From Limanda limanda (Eukaryota > Chordata > Actinopteri > Pleuronectiformes > Pleuronectidae), in assembly GCF_963576545.1 (NCBI RefSeq), contig NC_083641.1:19705523-19769522 (forward strand): 64,000 nt of DNA. The letters are read 5' to 3'. The position numbers and the translations under genes are program-made. Positions 13,190 through 24,521 of this stretch are shown here, piece after piece. Under the pieces are notes generated by a model. That model was not told the DNA's origin and made no database searches. It worked only from the letters and a program-made list of their open reading frames with translations. The number at the start of each line of letters is the position of its first letter. The first letter of the stretch is position 1.

Positions 13190-15975
13190 CGAGCGGTCGC
13201 GAGATCCGTTGGCACGAAAGACCGAGGAGAAAAATGATGCACGGGCACCGGTGCACAAGCGGACTGTGACGCAGGACGCGGAAAGGGGGCCGAGCTGTGA
13301 GGCAGAAACTCCCCTGGGATGCGGAGCGGCTGACCGAGCACCAACTCTGCAGGCGAGGCATCCAGGTCAGCCTTAGGAGCCGAGCGCAACCCGAGCATCA
13401 CCCACGGCAACCGATCCAACCAGTTTGCATCTGAGAGCGCAGCCCGCAATGACGCCTTAAGCGACCGGTGAAAACGTTCACACAAACCGTTAGCCTGGGG
13501 GTGGTAGGCAGTGGTACGGTGAACCTGTGTGCCCAAAGACTTTGCTAGCGCCGACCAGAGCTCCGAAATGAACTGCGGGCCTCTGTCAGAGGTGATATCA
13601 GACGGTGCACCAAAACGTGAGACCCAAGCTGAAAGAAAAGCGCGTGCCACGTCCGCAGATGTCGTGGAAGACAGAGGAACCGCCTCTGGCCACCTAGTGG
13701 TCCGATCTACCATGGTAAGGAGATGTGTAAAACCCTGGGAAGGGGAAAGAGGCCCCACAAGGTCGATATGCACATGATCAAAACGCCTGGCTGGAATCAA
13801 AAATGGCTCGAGGGGCGCCCTAGTGTGCTGGTGAACTTTAGCTCGCTGACACGCCACACATGTGGCCGCCCACTCCTTGACCTCTTTGCGAAGGCCAGGC
13901 CACACAAACTTCGAAGACACCAACTTCACCGACGCCCGGACACCCGGATGAGAAAGAGAGTGCACCATATCAAAGACCCGACGGCGCCAAGCAACCGGCA
14001 CCACCGGGCGGGGGCGGCCCGTGGAGACGTCGCAAAGGAGGGCAGGCCCACCATTTTGCACAACTGCCTCCTCCAGCTTCAGACCGGTACTCGCAGCTCT
14101 CAGTGCAACGATACCCGGGTCCCCAGGTTGATCGGCAGCCAGAGCGGAAAAATCAACCCCAAGATGCACAGGGCACACCAACACCCGCGACAGGCAGTCT
14201 GCAACCGGGTTCGCTTTACCCGCCACATGTTGGATGTCCGTTGTGAATTCGGAGATCGCCGCTAGATGGCGCTGCTGGCGAGCAGACCATGGCTCTGTCA
14301 CCTTTGCCATAGCAAACGTCAATGGTTTGTGGTCAACAAAGGCTGTGAAAGGGCGGCCTTCCAGCAGGAAACGGAAATGACGCGTAGCCAGGTACAACGC
14401 TAACAGTTCCCGGTCAAACACACTGTATTTTCGCTCACTGTCTCGCAAACCGCGGCTAAAAAATGCAAGGGGCTGCCACGCACCCGCAACCCGCTGTTCA
14501 ACAACTGCACCAACAGCCACATCTGAAGCATCGGTCGTGAGGGCGATGGGCGCCCGAGACGCGGGGTGCGCCAGAAGCGCCGCGTTAGCCAGGGCAGCCT
14601 TAGCCCCCTCAAAAGCCTGGATCCTCACAGGGGTCCAATCAACCTGGTCCTTGGCTTTCTTAAGCTTCAAAGCACCATACAATGGTTGCAGGAGTTGGGC
14701 CGCACGCGGCAAGAAACGATTGTAAAAGTTTACCATGCCCAAAAACTCCTGTAGCGACCTGACCGAGACCGGACGGGGAAAATCCGCAACTGCATGCACC
14801 TTCGAGGGCAAAGGAACCGCACCCTGCGACGAAATGCGATGGCCCAAAAAGTCTATGACAGACAGCCCAAACTGGCACTTGGCTGTGTTGACAATGAGAC
14901 CATGCCCATCAAGGCGCTGGAAAACCTGCCTAAGGTGCGACAAATGTTCATCAGCCGACGAGCTGGCCACCAAGATGTCGTCCAAATAGACGAAAACAAA
15001 CGCGAGGTCACGTAGCACCGAGTCCATCAATCGCTGAAACGTCTGCGCTGCGCCTTTAAGGCCGAACGGCATCCGCAGGAACTCGAAAAGCCCAAACGGC
15101 GTAATGACAGCAGTCTTGGGCACGTCCTCTGCCCGCACAGGCACCTGATGATAACCTCGCACCAAATCGATTTTAGAAAAAATTGTCATGCCCGCCAGAC
15201 GAATCGAAAAATCCTGAACATGCGGAATTGGGTAACGGTCATGGGCCGTAATGTTATTTAAACGGCGGAAGTCGCCGCACGGCCGCCAAGAACCATCCGC
15301 CTTGGGCACCATGTGGAGCGGTGAAGCCCACGGGCTGTTGGACCGCCTAACGATCCCCAAACGCTCCATGGTAGCAAACTCCTCCTTCGCGGTGGCTAAC
15401 TTCACGGTGTCGAGGCGACGCGAACGTGCGAAAACGGGCGTACCCGCAGTGGGAATGAAATGTTCCACGCCGTGTTTAGTAACCGCGGCAGAAAATGCGG
15501 GCGTTGTCAGCGAAGGAAATTCCGCCAGTAAGCGCTGGAAGACATCCTTTGACGCCGCAAAATTAGCGTGTGTTAACGGCCCGGGTCCCCCTGACTGACA
15601 CGGAAAAGACGCAAAAGACACAGCATCAATGAGCCTGCGATTAGTTACATCCACTAACAACCCATTAGTGCACAGAAAATCTGCTCCGATAATAGGAACC
15701 GTAATGGAGGCTACAACAAAATCACACAGAAATTTGCGTCCATTGAAACACACAGTCACAGACTTGGTACCAAACGTCTCTATAGCCGAGCCGTTAGCCG
15801 CTGTCAGACGCGGACCACTGCAACGGGCCGAGAGGTCCGTAGCTGCAGGAGGGAGAAGGCTCTTCTGCGAGCCGGAGTCCACCAAGAACTGATTACCTGA
15901 TATGGAGTCATGAACGAACAGCAGCTCCTCTTGATCACCAGCGCCCACGGCTGCTACCGAGCGCCGGCTCTTCCG
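13117..15975 (-). CDS. Gypsy pol: protease, RT, RNase H, integrase
   Basis: Single open frame, entered by -1 frameshifting at 15975-15981 and still open upstream to at least 16050. Numbering from the Met codon at 16050: retropepsin DSG at 58-60; reverse transcriptase with [11 protein letters not shown] (256-266) and catalytic YLDD (355-358); RNase H with TTDASD (505-510), Glu548 and Asp573; integrase zinc finger His697, His701, Cys731, Cys734; integrase catalytic Asp763, Asp822 and Glu858, with exactly 35 residues between the last two (D,D35E). All catalytic residues are present. Beyond about residue 955 the frame leaves the family pattern because of a break near 13181-13190, and the last residues before the stop at 13117 are out of frame. 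Long plus-strand frames over this gene (for example 13723-14265) are shadows. Confidence 0.93.
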   Translation of the reverse strand, partial: RKSRRSVAAVGAGDQEELLFVHDSISGNQFLVDSGSQKSLLPPAATDLSARCSGPRLTAANGSAIETFGTKSVTVCFNGRKFLCDFVVASITVPIIGADFLCTNGLLVDVTNRRLIDAVSFASFPCQSGGPGPLTHANFAASKDVFQRLLAEFPSLTTPAFSAAVTKHGVEHFIPTAGTPVFARSRRLDTVKLATAKEEFATMERLGIVRRSNSPWASPLHMVPKADGSWRPCGDFRRLNNITAHDRYPIPHVQDFSIRLAGMTIFSKIDLVRGYHQVPVRAEDVPKTAVITPFGLFEFLRMPFGLKGAAQTFQRLMDSVLRDLAFVFVYLDDILVASSSADEHLSHLRQVFQRLDGHGLIVNTAKCQFGLSVIDFLGHRISSQGAVPLPSKVHAVADFPRPVSVRSLQEFLGMVNFYNRFLPRAAQLLQPLYGALKLKKAKDQVDWTPVRIQAFEGAKAALANAALLAHPASRAPIALTTDASDVAVGAVVEQRVAGAWQPLAFFSRGLRDSERKYSVFDRELLALYLATRHFRFLLEGRPFTAFVDHKPLTFAMAKVTEPWSARQQRHLAAISEFTTDIQHVAGKANPVADCLSRVLVCPVHLGVDFSALAADQPGDPGIVALRAASTGLKLEEAVVQNGGPALLCDVSTGRPRPVVPVAWRRRVFDMVHSLSHPGVRASVKLVSSKFVWPGLRKEVKEWAATCVACQRAKVHQHTRAPLEPFLIPARRFDHVHIDLVGPLSPSQGFTHLLTMVDRTTRWPEAVPLSSTTSADVARAFLSAWVSRFGAPSDITSDRGPQFISELWSALAKSLGTQVHRTTAYHPQANGLCERFHRSLKASLRAALSDANWLDRLPWVMLGLRSAPKADLDASPAELVLGQPLRIPGEFLPHSSAPFPRPASQSACAPVPVHHFSPRSFVPTDLATARFVSCVTMLTGFPSSPRMTARLGC

Positions 15976-15981
15976 TTTCCC
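15919..15981 (-). promoter_or_regulatory. gag-pol -1 ribosomal frameshift signal with pseudoknot
   Basis: On the minus strand the heptamer GGGAAAC (15981-15975) lies in the gag frame as G GGA AAC, a canonical X XXY YYZ slippery site. After a 6-base spacer, GCCGGCGC (15968-15961) can pair with GCGCTGGT (15944-15937), giving 8 bp with two G-U pairs. In the 16-base loop, TAGCAGC (15956-15950) can pair with GCTGCTG (15925-15919), giving 7 bp with one U-G. Together these form an H-type pseudoknot. The gag stop codon TAG (15956-15954) sits inside the loop. A -1 slip moves exactly from the gag frame to the pol frame. The sequence relations are direct; activity is inferred. Confidence 0.85.
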
Positions 15982-16763
15982 GGTGCCTGGAACGCGCACG
16001 GAGGAACGCAGCGGCGCGCCTTGCTGCCGAAGCGCTGATGGAAGAAACACAGCTGGCCGCGCTGTGTGCGGGTGGAGACTGCAGCCGTCACTGCCGGAAC
16101 CTCGTTCTCCAACGTCGACTGCGAGGACTCCACGGCCACACTCTGCACGGAGACGTTCCTCGAAGTCAGCAGGATCCGGTCCGCCTCCTCAGCTAATCCA
16201 CGGAAGTCGCCGGCCGCCAAACAGGAAGAGTTGGCGAGGGCTGCGCGCACCTGCAGCGGGAGCTGGTGCAGAAAGATGTGCGGGAACAGGAAACCCTCAT
16301 CCTCGGAGCCCAGCAACGACAGCATCTCGTCCATCAGGTCCACTGCCGAACCATCACCCAAACCGGGAAGCGACAGTAGCTTGTCCGCTCTCTCCGCGGC
16401 TGACAAGCTGTAGCGCCGGAGGAGAAGCTGCTTGATGGCGGTGTACTTTCCCCGCAGCGGCGGGGCTCGCAGGAGCTGCATCACGTGCCGGGTGGATTGC
16501 TGGTCCAAAGCCGCGACCACCAAAAAATACCTGGAGTCGTCTGCCGTTACTCCTCGCAGATGGAAGAGAGCCTCGATGTGCTGAAACCACGGCGCGGGGT
16601 CGTTCTGCCAAAACTCCGGGAGCTTAACGTGCTCCGCGGAGCTGTTCGATCCTGGAAGCTGCTGCGCCATGGTCGTCGTGGAGACACGGTCCACGGGAGC
16701 CGGGGAAGAAAAAACGTCTTCCCCCGATGAGGAAGGGACACTATCCTCCTTCACCTCGAACAT
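15954..16763 (-). CDS. Gypsy gag with CHCC zinc finger
   Basis: Frame of 269 codons starting at the Met at 16763, just after the primer site. An earlier in-frame Met at 16799 lies in the LTR, and others occur downstream, including one in a TTTMAQQ context. The central part (residues about 45-200) has the pattern of retrotransposon capsid: WFQHIEALF, then an [17 protein letters not shown] segment. Near the C-terminus, Cys239, His242, Cys252 and Cys256 form C-x2-H-x9-C-x3-C, the CHCC finger reported for the CsRn1 clade instead of the usual CCHC knuckle. The protein would form the virus-like particle and bind element RNA. It overlaps pol in the -1 frame. No lesion seen. Confidence 0.88.
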   Translation of the reverse strand: MFEVKEDSVPSSSGEDVFSSPAPVDRVSTTTMAQQLPGSNSSAEHVKLPEFWQNDPAPWFQHIEALFHLRGVTADDSRYFLVVAALDQQSTRHVMQLLRAPPLRGKYTAIKQLLLRRYSLSAAERADKLLSLPGLGDGSAVDLMDEMLSLLGSEDEGFLFPHIFLHQLPLQVRAALANSSCLAAGDFRGLAEEADRILLTSRNVSVQSVAVESSQSTLENEVPAVTAAVSTRTQRGQLCFFHQRFGSKARRCVPPCAFQAPGNGRAGAR

Positions 16764-16774
16764 GTTCAAAAAAA

Positions 16775-16785
16775 CGGGGTCACCA
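16775..16785 (-). promoter_or_regulatory. Primer binding site, tRNA-Trp type
   Basis: One base inside the 5' LTR on the minus strand, TGGTGACCCCG is the complement of the last 11 bases of eukaryotic tRNA-Trp including its CCA end. It diverges into a T-run after that. The assignment rests on my knowledge of the tRNA-Trp acceptor end. Confidence 0.75.
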
Positions 16786-16786
16786 A

Positions 16787-16955
16787 TGTGGCAGGACAAG
16801 GAAAGGCAGAGACGCAGGTACTGCTTACTGTTGTTTAATCAGTAGTCAGGAAGAACAGGCACATGTTCCCCATACGGGAAGTATATATAGCTACAGACTT
16901 TACATTTCCCATCGACCCACTGGGTGAGAGGACACACCCATGAGTGCACGCCACA
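16787..16955 (-). repeat. 5' LTR of the gypsy element
   Basis: 169 bp, same sequence as 12608-12776. The TATATATA box is at 16889-16882 and ATTAAA at 16839-16834 in element orientation, so the transcript would start between them and run leftwards. It is followed on the plus-coordinate right side by the second AGAC target copy. Confidence 0.95.
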
Positions 16956-18887
16956 AGACGTGCTTCACGCTCCATCTTTTAAATTTGCTCCGGTCAATGT
17001 AAGAGATATCTCCGAGCTGAGAGGAGATCTGTGTATTGAGTAGCGTGCACAGCGTACAGCATGTACATTGCTTCGGATCGATACAGACGGAAAATGAGAA
17101 TCGTCCTCGCCTAAAATAAGCTGCACCACACCACACTGTCAGCAGGACAGTTTTTACGAGCTACAGCAGCTTGTTTTCTTACAGGAACGATATCTTTCTT
17201 TCCGAAGGCTGAGCTGAAGGTAGCTTTATAAGTTTATTACCACTGGACAAGAACACACACGGAAGACAAGCAGAGGATTACGGTGAGTATGGAGCACAGA
17301 GTGGACATCATCTCTACTGCCCACCAGGATCTCCCTGCAGCGAGCCCTCTGGGTGGATCGGCTCTCCGTCTCTAAGCTGAGGAGGAGTGTGTGCCTCCAG
17401 GGAAAGAGATTCTGACTTTGAACTGTGAAATAATAAATGAAGACGTGTACTAAATCATTAAATACCAAGCACCTCATTTGATGAATAGCATCGCCTTATG
17501 AATATGCACAGTGTGCGTTGAGGACTCGCATTCACCATTGGCAATATCATTTCATGAGGCATTTGTTCCGCTAATCAAACAGAAAATTTCAGTTTCATAT
17601 TGCCTGAGGGCTGCTGCAGGTGATTTTTTTGAGGGTTGTCTCACAGACACTAGAGGAGCAGTTTGATATTGCCAAGCAAATTTCGGAGGCAGTGTAAAGT
17701 GTGAACACTGGTCACGGATACTTGGAGTCTCTTTCAACATATTATCACAACATGGGCTTTAAATTCAAACCTGTTGGCACAGAGAGTCAGGGATCCTGGT
17801 AAATGTTGCGTTATCTCCCTCGACAGTTTCCTGTATCTTCTTCTTTCTATTTCTTTTTTTTACAAGTATTAAGATTAGTATTCGGATAAGCTCTTCTAAT
17901 TCAGTTCTGATCAACTATCAATCTCCACAGCCAAGTTTGTTTTTTTCTACCAAGAGAGGTGGACTCAGTCCAGATCAAACGAACCATGCATCAGTTTTTT
18001 TGCTTTGGTCTTAAACTATTTGGGATATATTTCTGGCTTCCTGACCAATTGCAGAAAGTTGACACAGGATTAAATCAGTAAAAGAGAAAAAGCACAAGTG
18101 GCTCACAGGATTGCTGCTAAATGATTAGGGCGTTCATTGTGCTGGTACTGATTCCATAATGATATCGTGGTGGCAACGGAATCCACAGAGTTAACTGGTT
18201 CAATCATTTTCTCCATTCATATGTCAAGCTGACTTTTTTTCCTGTGCACTTTAATCAGAAAGTTAGAGATTACAATAATAATACAATAATTGACTATGCC
18301 TGTCTCCAAACCAATCAATGTTTATTGCTGGATACGTGTATGTCATAGGAAAGTATTCATTCCGGTCTCTACATTGCAATTACATGCACCTTGGTTGGAA
18401 TGTGGCTCAAAAACAATTCAACCAGAAAGTGAGGGGGACACATTTTTCAAAACAAAGGCTGACCAGACACGTGAGGAACTTAAATCACATCTTCCATTGA
18501 GATCCTGAGGTTTGTGGAAGAGGGTATTCAAAGAGAAAGCAAGGAACGTCAAGCAAGTCCCGTTGCCTATGAACACAACTCCTGAAAACCCCCTGAGAAC
18601 CTTCATCAATGTTTGTCTTTCCTCCCTTTACGCTCTGACCTTCTGTTTCTCCATTTCAACCTCTGTTCTGTATCTCTCTAACACTGTCTAATGTTCATTA
18701 TCTCCCCATATCTTTTCCCCTCCATCACACATTGACACGTCTCTGTGCCATAGTTGCAATGAGCTTATAAATGGGCCTTATGAATATTTACAGAGACGGT
18801 AACTTACTCAGGGCAATGTGCCGAGATTTGAGACAGTCCCGTCATGTTTCATGTGCATGCATATGAATCTCTGTTGGCTTCAAACTG

Positions 18888-19063
<176 letters not shown>

Positions 19064-19784
19064 CTTTATCTTTCAGTACAGTGCTTCTTCCCCAGGGAGG
19101 GTCAGATATTTGGACCGAACCCCACAGCAACGTATTTCATCAGGGAATTCTGAGAGTCTGACCTCTGCAATAATTTCGCCCAGTATTCCTCACATCCATG
19201 TCTGATGTACAGTCTCTTTTCTCAGCATTGTTGGGTAATTGACTATATAGCTCCAGAACTTGTCAATACCTTGCACTGGTTTAGCTGTAACGTAATCTGT
19301 ACATGTTCCGTTCCCCTAGCATGACACAAACAGAAAAGGTTGCAGCAATATTGCACCATTCCTCTCTGAGTGGCATTAACAAGGACTTTTCTTCTGTTCA
19401 ACACTTCAATCAATCACATCCCTGTCCCAACAATGGAGTGACATCCATCTGTGGAAACTGGCTGTCAAGCTGAAAGTCAGAGGACGATTAAACAGAGCAA
19501 AATTTGAATTTTGATTGAACAGCTGTTAAATGGAACAAATGAGGGTTAAATCGTACAACGTATCCTGAATGCTGAACTTTTTTTGCCTGCATAATTTATA
19601 AACTGTTTACATGCAGCCAACATCTTGACATGCCATGCTGATGCTTACTTACGTCTCATTCCTTCGACACAAAACAAATAAATAAAAGCATCCAATCGTT
19701 AGAGCTGCAGCGCTGAACACTTTAAGTTGAAGAGAAACACCGTTCCAAATGTTGATGATATCCAGCTCTCGTTTCTGAGGAATT

Positions 19785-19825
19785 TTAATGCACTTATTGT
19801 AATTCACTTTAGATGAAAGCTGGAG
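19785..19825 (+). repeat. Decayed SINE/LINE2-type 3' tail remnant
   Basis: The phrase TGCACTTATTGTAATTCACT, continuing with a TTTAGATGAAAGC-like stretch, resembles the better preserved tail at 39220-39282. That tail is shared by many fish SINEs and L2-like LINEs. No body or target duplication identified. Confidence 0.4.
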
Positions 19826-21998
19826 CCAAATAGCGCAGTATAATTTCAAGCAATGGCCTCTCAAGGTTAAAACTGACAATGCATTTAGAATGTACTCACG
19901 GGTTGGTGGGGGAGATTGTGAGGATTTTTGTAGGAGCCTGTGACTGACAGAGAAAAACATTGGATAGCATTTTAACATTAAATTAAATCATGAATATTAT
20001 TTGTTTTATTTACAACTATTTTTCTCCTTGCTTCTGTCAAAAAGTTAATATTCTGAGTGCCTCTGTTGTAGAATACGTTTAAAGATGGGCAACCTTAAAG
20101 TCGCACGTCATAGGCAGGTACGTCTGAATGGCTTTTATGCAGACAAATGTTGTTTCATGATTTATTATAGAAGCTATCAAACCTCCATCACATTGTGAAT
20201 TCCACACCTGTTGCATGCACCTCTGCAGAGACTTTGAAGGTTGTTCATCCCAGTCACATATCTTTTGATTTAGCCCAAAATCAATAGGGTTTTAGTGGTA
20301 AAACATTTTTTTTATCCCAGTTTCCACATCAAAGGCTTGTGAAGGAACATTTTCTCGTATGTGTTGTTTATGTGGGCCGGTTCGCTGGCTTACTGTTTGT
20401 TGATCAGTATATTATGATCTGACCAAACTCTTGAGAGTTGCCATAACCTCCCTGATCAATACAAGCTATACTTGACATTTCAGTGGTGTTGTGTTGTAAT
20501 AGTTTCTCAGTGTCAAAAAAAAAAAATGAATGGTCAAAACAACATTTTCACTTTCTCTTTTAGTCTCCAGCTTTAGCAGGAAACTAGTGGACACTATTCA
20601 TCAGGGATCTCCTTCAGATGTTATCACATTTTTGTTTGTTGCATAGATTAAGCAAAACCATTGCTTTTGTCAATGTTTTGAGTACAGAGGTAACGTACTA
20701 TATGATGCTTTATTTCATTTTGCCATGACTAATATTACTCTCAGCTGCCAAGGCATAGATAGAGCACTTCATCCATGCCACAGTCATAAAAAGACCATTT
20801 CATACAGAAAACTGAGGGTTATTAAGGCTCCTAAACCAGATAACACATATACAGAGTTATTAACAAATAATGAAAAAGCATCTCAACAGCACTTATAGCA
20901 GGCCAATATTCAAAAAAATTAAATAAGCCCTATACTGTTGATACCGAGGGGCCTGCTGATAGCTTGGTTGTGAAGGAATATTAGAAAGTATTCAAAACTG
21001 TGAAGCTTGACCATTCTGTTTGGTGTGAGTGTCTGTCTTTGGGGACGGTCTGATCAAGAAGAGACAACGAAGCCCTCAGTCCCCACTGTGTCCCTCAGAC
21101 AGACGTGAGGAAATGTGTTTTAAAAAATAAATGGGTAAATGTTATTTTGCTGTCAGATGCACCATTTGAAAAGCCCGTTCGACCTGCCACCAGAAAGTGG
21201 AACTCAAGCTTCTAATACCGCAGTTCAGATTGCACCCAGGAAGCATCTTTTCAAATTGCATTTTGAAATGCAGCTCTGTTTCCGTGCTCAGTGGCATACG
21301 GCGCTCGCATCAACAAACTGAGCCCTTAGAAAAATAGTTCTGCACCCAGCGAATGGACATAATTGGAAATAGTTGAATTGGACCTTTTAGAGTTTTCAGG
21401 ATGTTTATCTGCATATGTTATGTGATCATGAACAGGAAACTAATGACTTCCCCTGCACAGAATATTCCCTCTGTTTTTATATTATATCACACTGAAGCCT
21501 CTTCAATTTGTGACACCTACTGTTGAAGCTAACAATTTCTCTACTAAAGCAAATACAGATAAATTGCTGCAACCAAATACCTTCCTTACTATCTTAAATA
21601 CAGTTTGAGGAGGTGCACCAGTGAATGTAATGACCGGTTATCTCTCCCAGATAAAATCATATCTGATACTGCGAGGCACATCTCAGCTTCAGCTACATTC
21701 CGATATCTGAGAGAAGATCACAACATTTTTTTTTTTGCAACAAACATCCTAAAGCTGACTTTGCGTGGGCTCCCTTCATTACTGTGGATGTGGTGCATTG
21801 CGTTTCATTTCTCTTTTCTTCCCAGGCACAGTGATGTGCTGCTTTATTCAGACACAAAGCCCAAAGTTCGAATCTGAACTTTGACCCTGGAGATGCGGTG
21901 ACCTTCGCAAGCTCAGCCTGTTGTGCTGGAGGCTACTGGTTGTATTGCACTGAGACTTAAGATGCTGGATATAGTAGGAAGAAATGGTTTGGAACATA

Positions 21999-22029
<31 letters not shown>

Positions 22030-22568
22030 TATTGAGACCACACAGGTTGTTATTTCCCAGGCGCAATAACAACCTCAAGGTCTGTAGAGTGATGCATTGC
22101 TTATGTTACAAGCTTGTCTGTCTTTGAAAACAATACCCAGTTTATTTACAATGGATTGTCATCTTATAATTAACATTTCCAAAATCAGAAATTACATTTA
22201 ATCGATATTTATCGTTATTTTAGGTTCTGCAAACTCTCTGCTCCCCTGCATGTTCAGCCGAGGAGCCTTGTTCTTCCTGCTATGATGCGAGTATTCAAGT
22301 GTTTCTCTCTGGTTTTGCAGCATTCACTCACAAATAATGCATAGGATCACTATCAATATGCAGAATAAGAAAGAGGCACAATGCCTACAGCTCCGGCGTG
22401 CTGTAAAAAAAAAAATGTAAGACTCCGTGAGTAAAAGTCTGAGGGTATAATAATTATACCAGCAGTACCACCACCATAATTATCCATGAGCCTAATCAAT
22501 GACCATCGCGCTTTAGGGGAGCTGCGACATTGTTAATGAATAGTTCCAATGACCAGTGAGCTGTGTGG

Positions 22569-22599
<31 letters not shown>

Positions 22600-22604
22600 T
22601 GTGC
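22569..22604. repeat. (GT)n microsatellite
   Basis: Short GT run ending in a GCGCGT variant. Confidence 0.9.
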
Positions 22605-23776
22605 ATGCACAAGTGGTTAGTGTTAATGTCTTTAATGAATAGATGTGGCACACGGAGCCTGTGGATACCTGCTGGTGCCATTAGACCCAAAGAGCAGACA
22701 AATCACTTTGGCTTTACAATCAGAGCAGGTTATTCAGTGTCCCTCACACTCGAGGACCCTTCATTAGTTCGGCCTCATGCACGTTCTGTGACTTTACCGT
22801 CTCATTCAGATATATTTCTTTCTTCTTTCAAAAGGCACAATGGTTCGGAAAAGCCACTTTTTATTGATTTAATGCAGTTTCCCTCTCTCTCCCCTGACCG
22901 CCTGGAGGACTAGCTTCAACTTTCTAAGAGGAAAGTAGAGCTTGTACGAACTGGTCGCCTGCATATAGACAAACAAGCACACGTATCCTGGCACATTCGC
23001 ACCTCTACCACCTGTTGCCTCCCACTATGTCTATACCTTTCTCTCCTCAAGCCGAGCTGATTAAATCATCCTGGCAAGAATTTCAACAATCAATGCTCAG
23101 TGAATCCTGGTTCCTACCTGTTCCCATGGCTACTGGTAGACTGAGAACAATCTGCAGGGAGCTGTAGTTTTTTTTTTTCTTCTTAACTGGTCTGACTACC
23201 CAGGTTAATTCCTGCTCAAGCGGCATCACTTGCCTTGATCATGATGACTGAACATGAACATGTTTTGGAGTATCAGGGGTTGCCTGTGCAGGGTGTGCGC
23301 TGCAGGACTCAGCTGTGAGCTGCTGATTTACAGGGCCTGAAGGACGGCCACAGCCATCCACCCACTCTGTCACCATGGGAGACGGTGGAGAGGAGGTCTC
23401 GTATCCTTTGCGGCCTCCCCCTCCGTCTCCCTCCTTCACAACAGTGCTCATCCCTCTCTTTCTCTCTCTTCTTCGCCCTCCCGGTCTCGATAACCCATTG
23501 AGCTCAAATTATCTATCAGAATAACCTCCAGGAAGGTGAATAGTGGTGCAAATTAGAATAATTAACCCACAGAGTGCCCTGGTCAGTCTTTCTGAGCATG
23601 CCTTCCATGCAAGACTCAATTGATTGGTCAGTCCAGCTCTACTTCCCCTTGTTGGTATAGTGACTGGAATGTGTGTTATCAAGCGGCTGCAGACCTCCGT
23701 GCACTGGCAACAGCACGGGAGGAAAGGAAATAAACCACAAACAGGAACTACAGCCTGTTTCCAGGAACCTCCAAAT

Positions 23777-23777
<1 letters not shown>

Positions 23778-23844
<67 letters not shown>
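23778..23844. repeat. (CA)n microsatellite
   Basis: About 67 bp of CA with a single CATACA interruption near 23819. Confidence 0.95.
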
Positions 23845-24085
23845 TGGCACATAGCTGTGTATACACACTCAGTGTCTGTGTCCGTCTTTATTCCTGTTTA
23901 CTACACCCCCCACCTCCTTTATCTCAGAAGGCAGAGGCAACAGTTATCAATCACGTGATCACAAGAGTCTCCCCTCAGTTTATCTCCTTGTTAGTCTTTT
24001 AGCTCGGGCTTAATGTAAACGTCTAATAGACGAAATATGAGCACATTTGTTTGTGAATTTTTTTTGTTTGTATTACTCATTTCAC

Positions 24086-24520
24086 TATTTAAACACTGAG
24101 GGGGGAGCCTAGAGAGAGAGAGAGCGAGAAAGAGAGGGAGGGAGGCTGTTGCTAGGGGCAACCAGAGTGGCGGCAGTCGTCATCATGAGGCTCACTTCTG
24201 CAGTGTGTGTGTGTGTGTGTGTGGACACAGCGTGCGTGAGTTCACCCTCCTCTCTCCAGACAGGGAGCGAGGACATCCCCCTCAGACACTGTGCCAACAG
24301 AAGGAGGAAGAGAGAGAGAGAGAGAGAGGGGGGAGAGACATAGTAGAGAGAAGGAGAGGGGAGAGAATGAGGGAGAGAGGACGAGAGAGAGACTGAAACC
24401 CCATAATGCACTGCACGCTGCAGGGCTGAAGTCGTGTAGATTCATCAGTTCCTGCTCGTGGGGACTGTGTGTGAGCACACACACACAGACACACACAGAG
24501 AGACACAGACAAGCAGGCAG
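24086..24520 (+). other. Candidate 5' non-coding first exon with core promoter
   Basis: Seen: TATTTAAA at 24086-24093, then a GA-rich leader from about 24110, an RFX-type X-box at 24148-24162, and a good donor GCAG|GTAAGA at 24520/24521. No long open frame with conserved content. Known: muscleblind genes use several alternative 5' non-coding exons. Inference: this could be an alternative first exon spliced to the acceptor at 44483, about 20 kb downstream. The GA and CA runs inside make chance donor-like sites more likely, so confidence is low. Confidence 0.28.
24148..24162 (-). promoter_or_regulatory. X-box-like RFX site
   Basis: Minus-strand GTTGCCCCTAGCAAC fits the RFX consensus GTNRCC-N(0-3)-RGYAAC exactly. 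It lies about 60 bp downstream of the TATTTAAA box, within the candidate first exon. Confidence 0.5.
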
Positions 24521-24521
24521 G

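Larger units (their letters stand above)
12608..16955 (-). mobile_element. Ty3/gypsy LTR retrotransposon, CsRn1-like, near complete
   Basis: This is a 4,348-bp element in minus orientation, bounded by two 169-bp LTRs that I read as identical, each starting TGTGGC and ending GCCACA. The flanks repeat AGAC (12604-12607 and 16956-16959), a 4-bp target duplication. Order on the minus strand: LTR, primer site complementary to the tRNA-Trp 3' end, gag, -1 frameshift, pol (protease, reverse transcriptase, RNase H, integrase), G-rich polypurine tract, LTR. No envelope gene. A CHCC Gag finger together with a tRNA-Trp primer site is the known combination of the CsRn1 clade. Identical LTRs imply recent insertion. 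A one-base break near the pol 3' end is the only lesion I found, so the copy may move only in trans. Confidence 0.95.

Noticed and set aside
12827..13258. 143-codon minus-strand frame as an independent envelope or accessory gene
   Set aside because: Its content ([21 protein letters not shown]) is the end of gypsy pol, out of frame because of a one-base break.
13723..14265. 180-codon plus-strand open frame
   Set aside because: Antisense shadow of the gypsy integrase/RNase H region, with no protein pattern of its own.
15983..16435. 150-codon plus-strand frame over gag
   Set aside because: Antisense shadow of gag, GC-rich, no domain.
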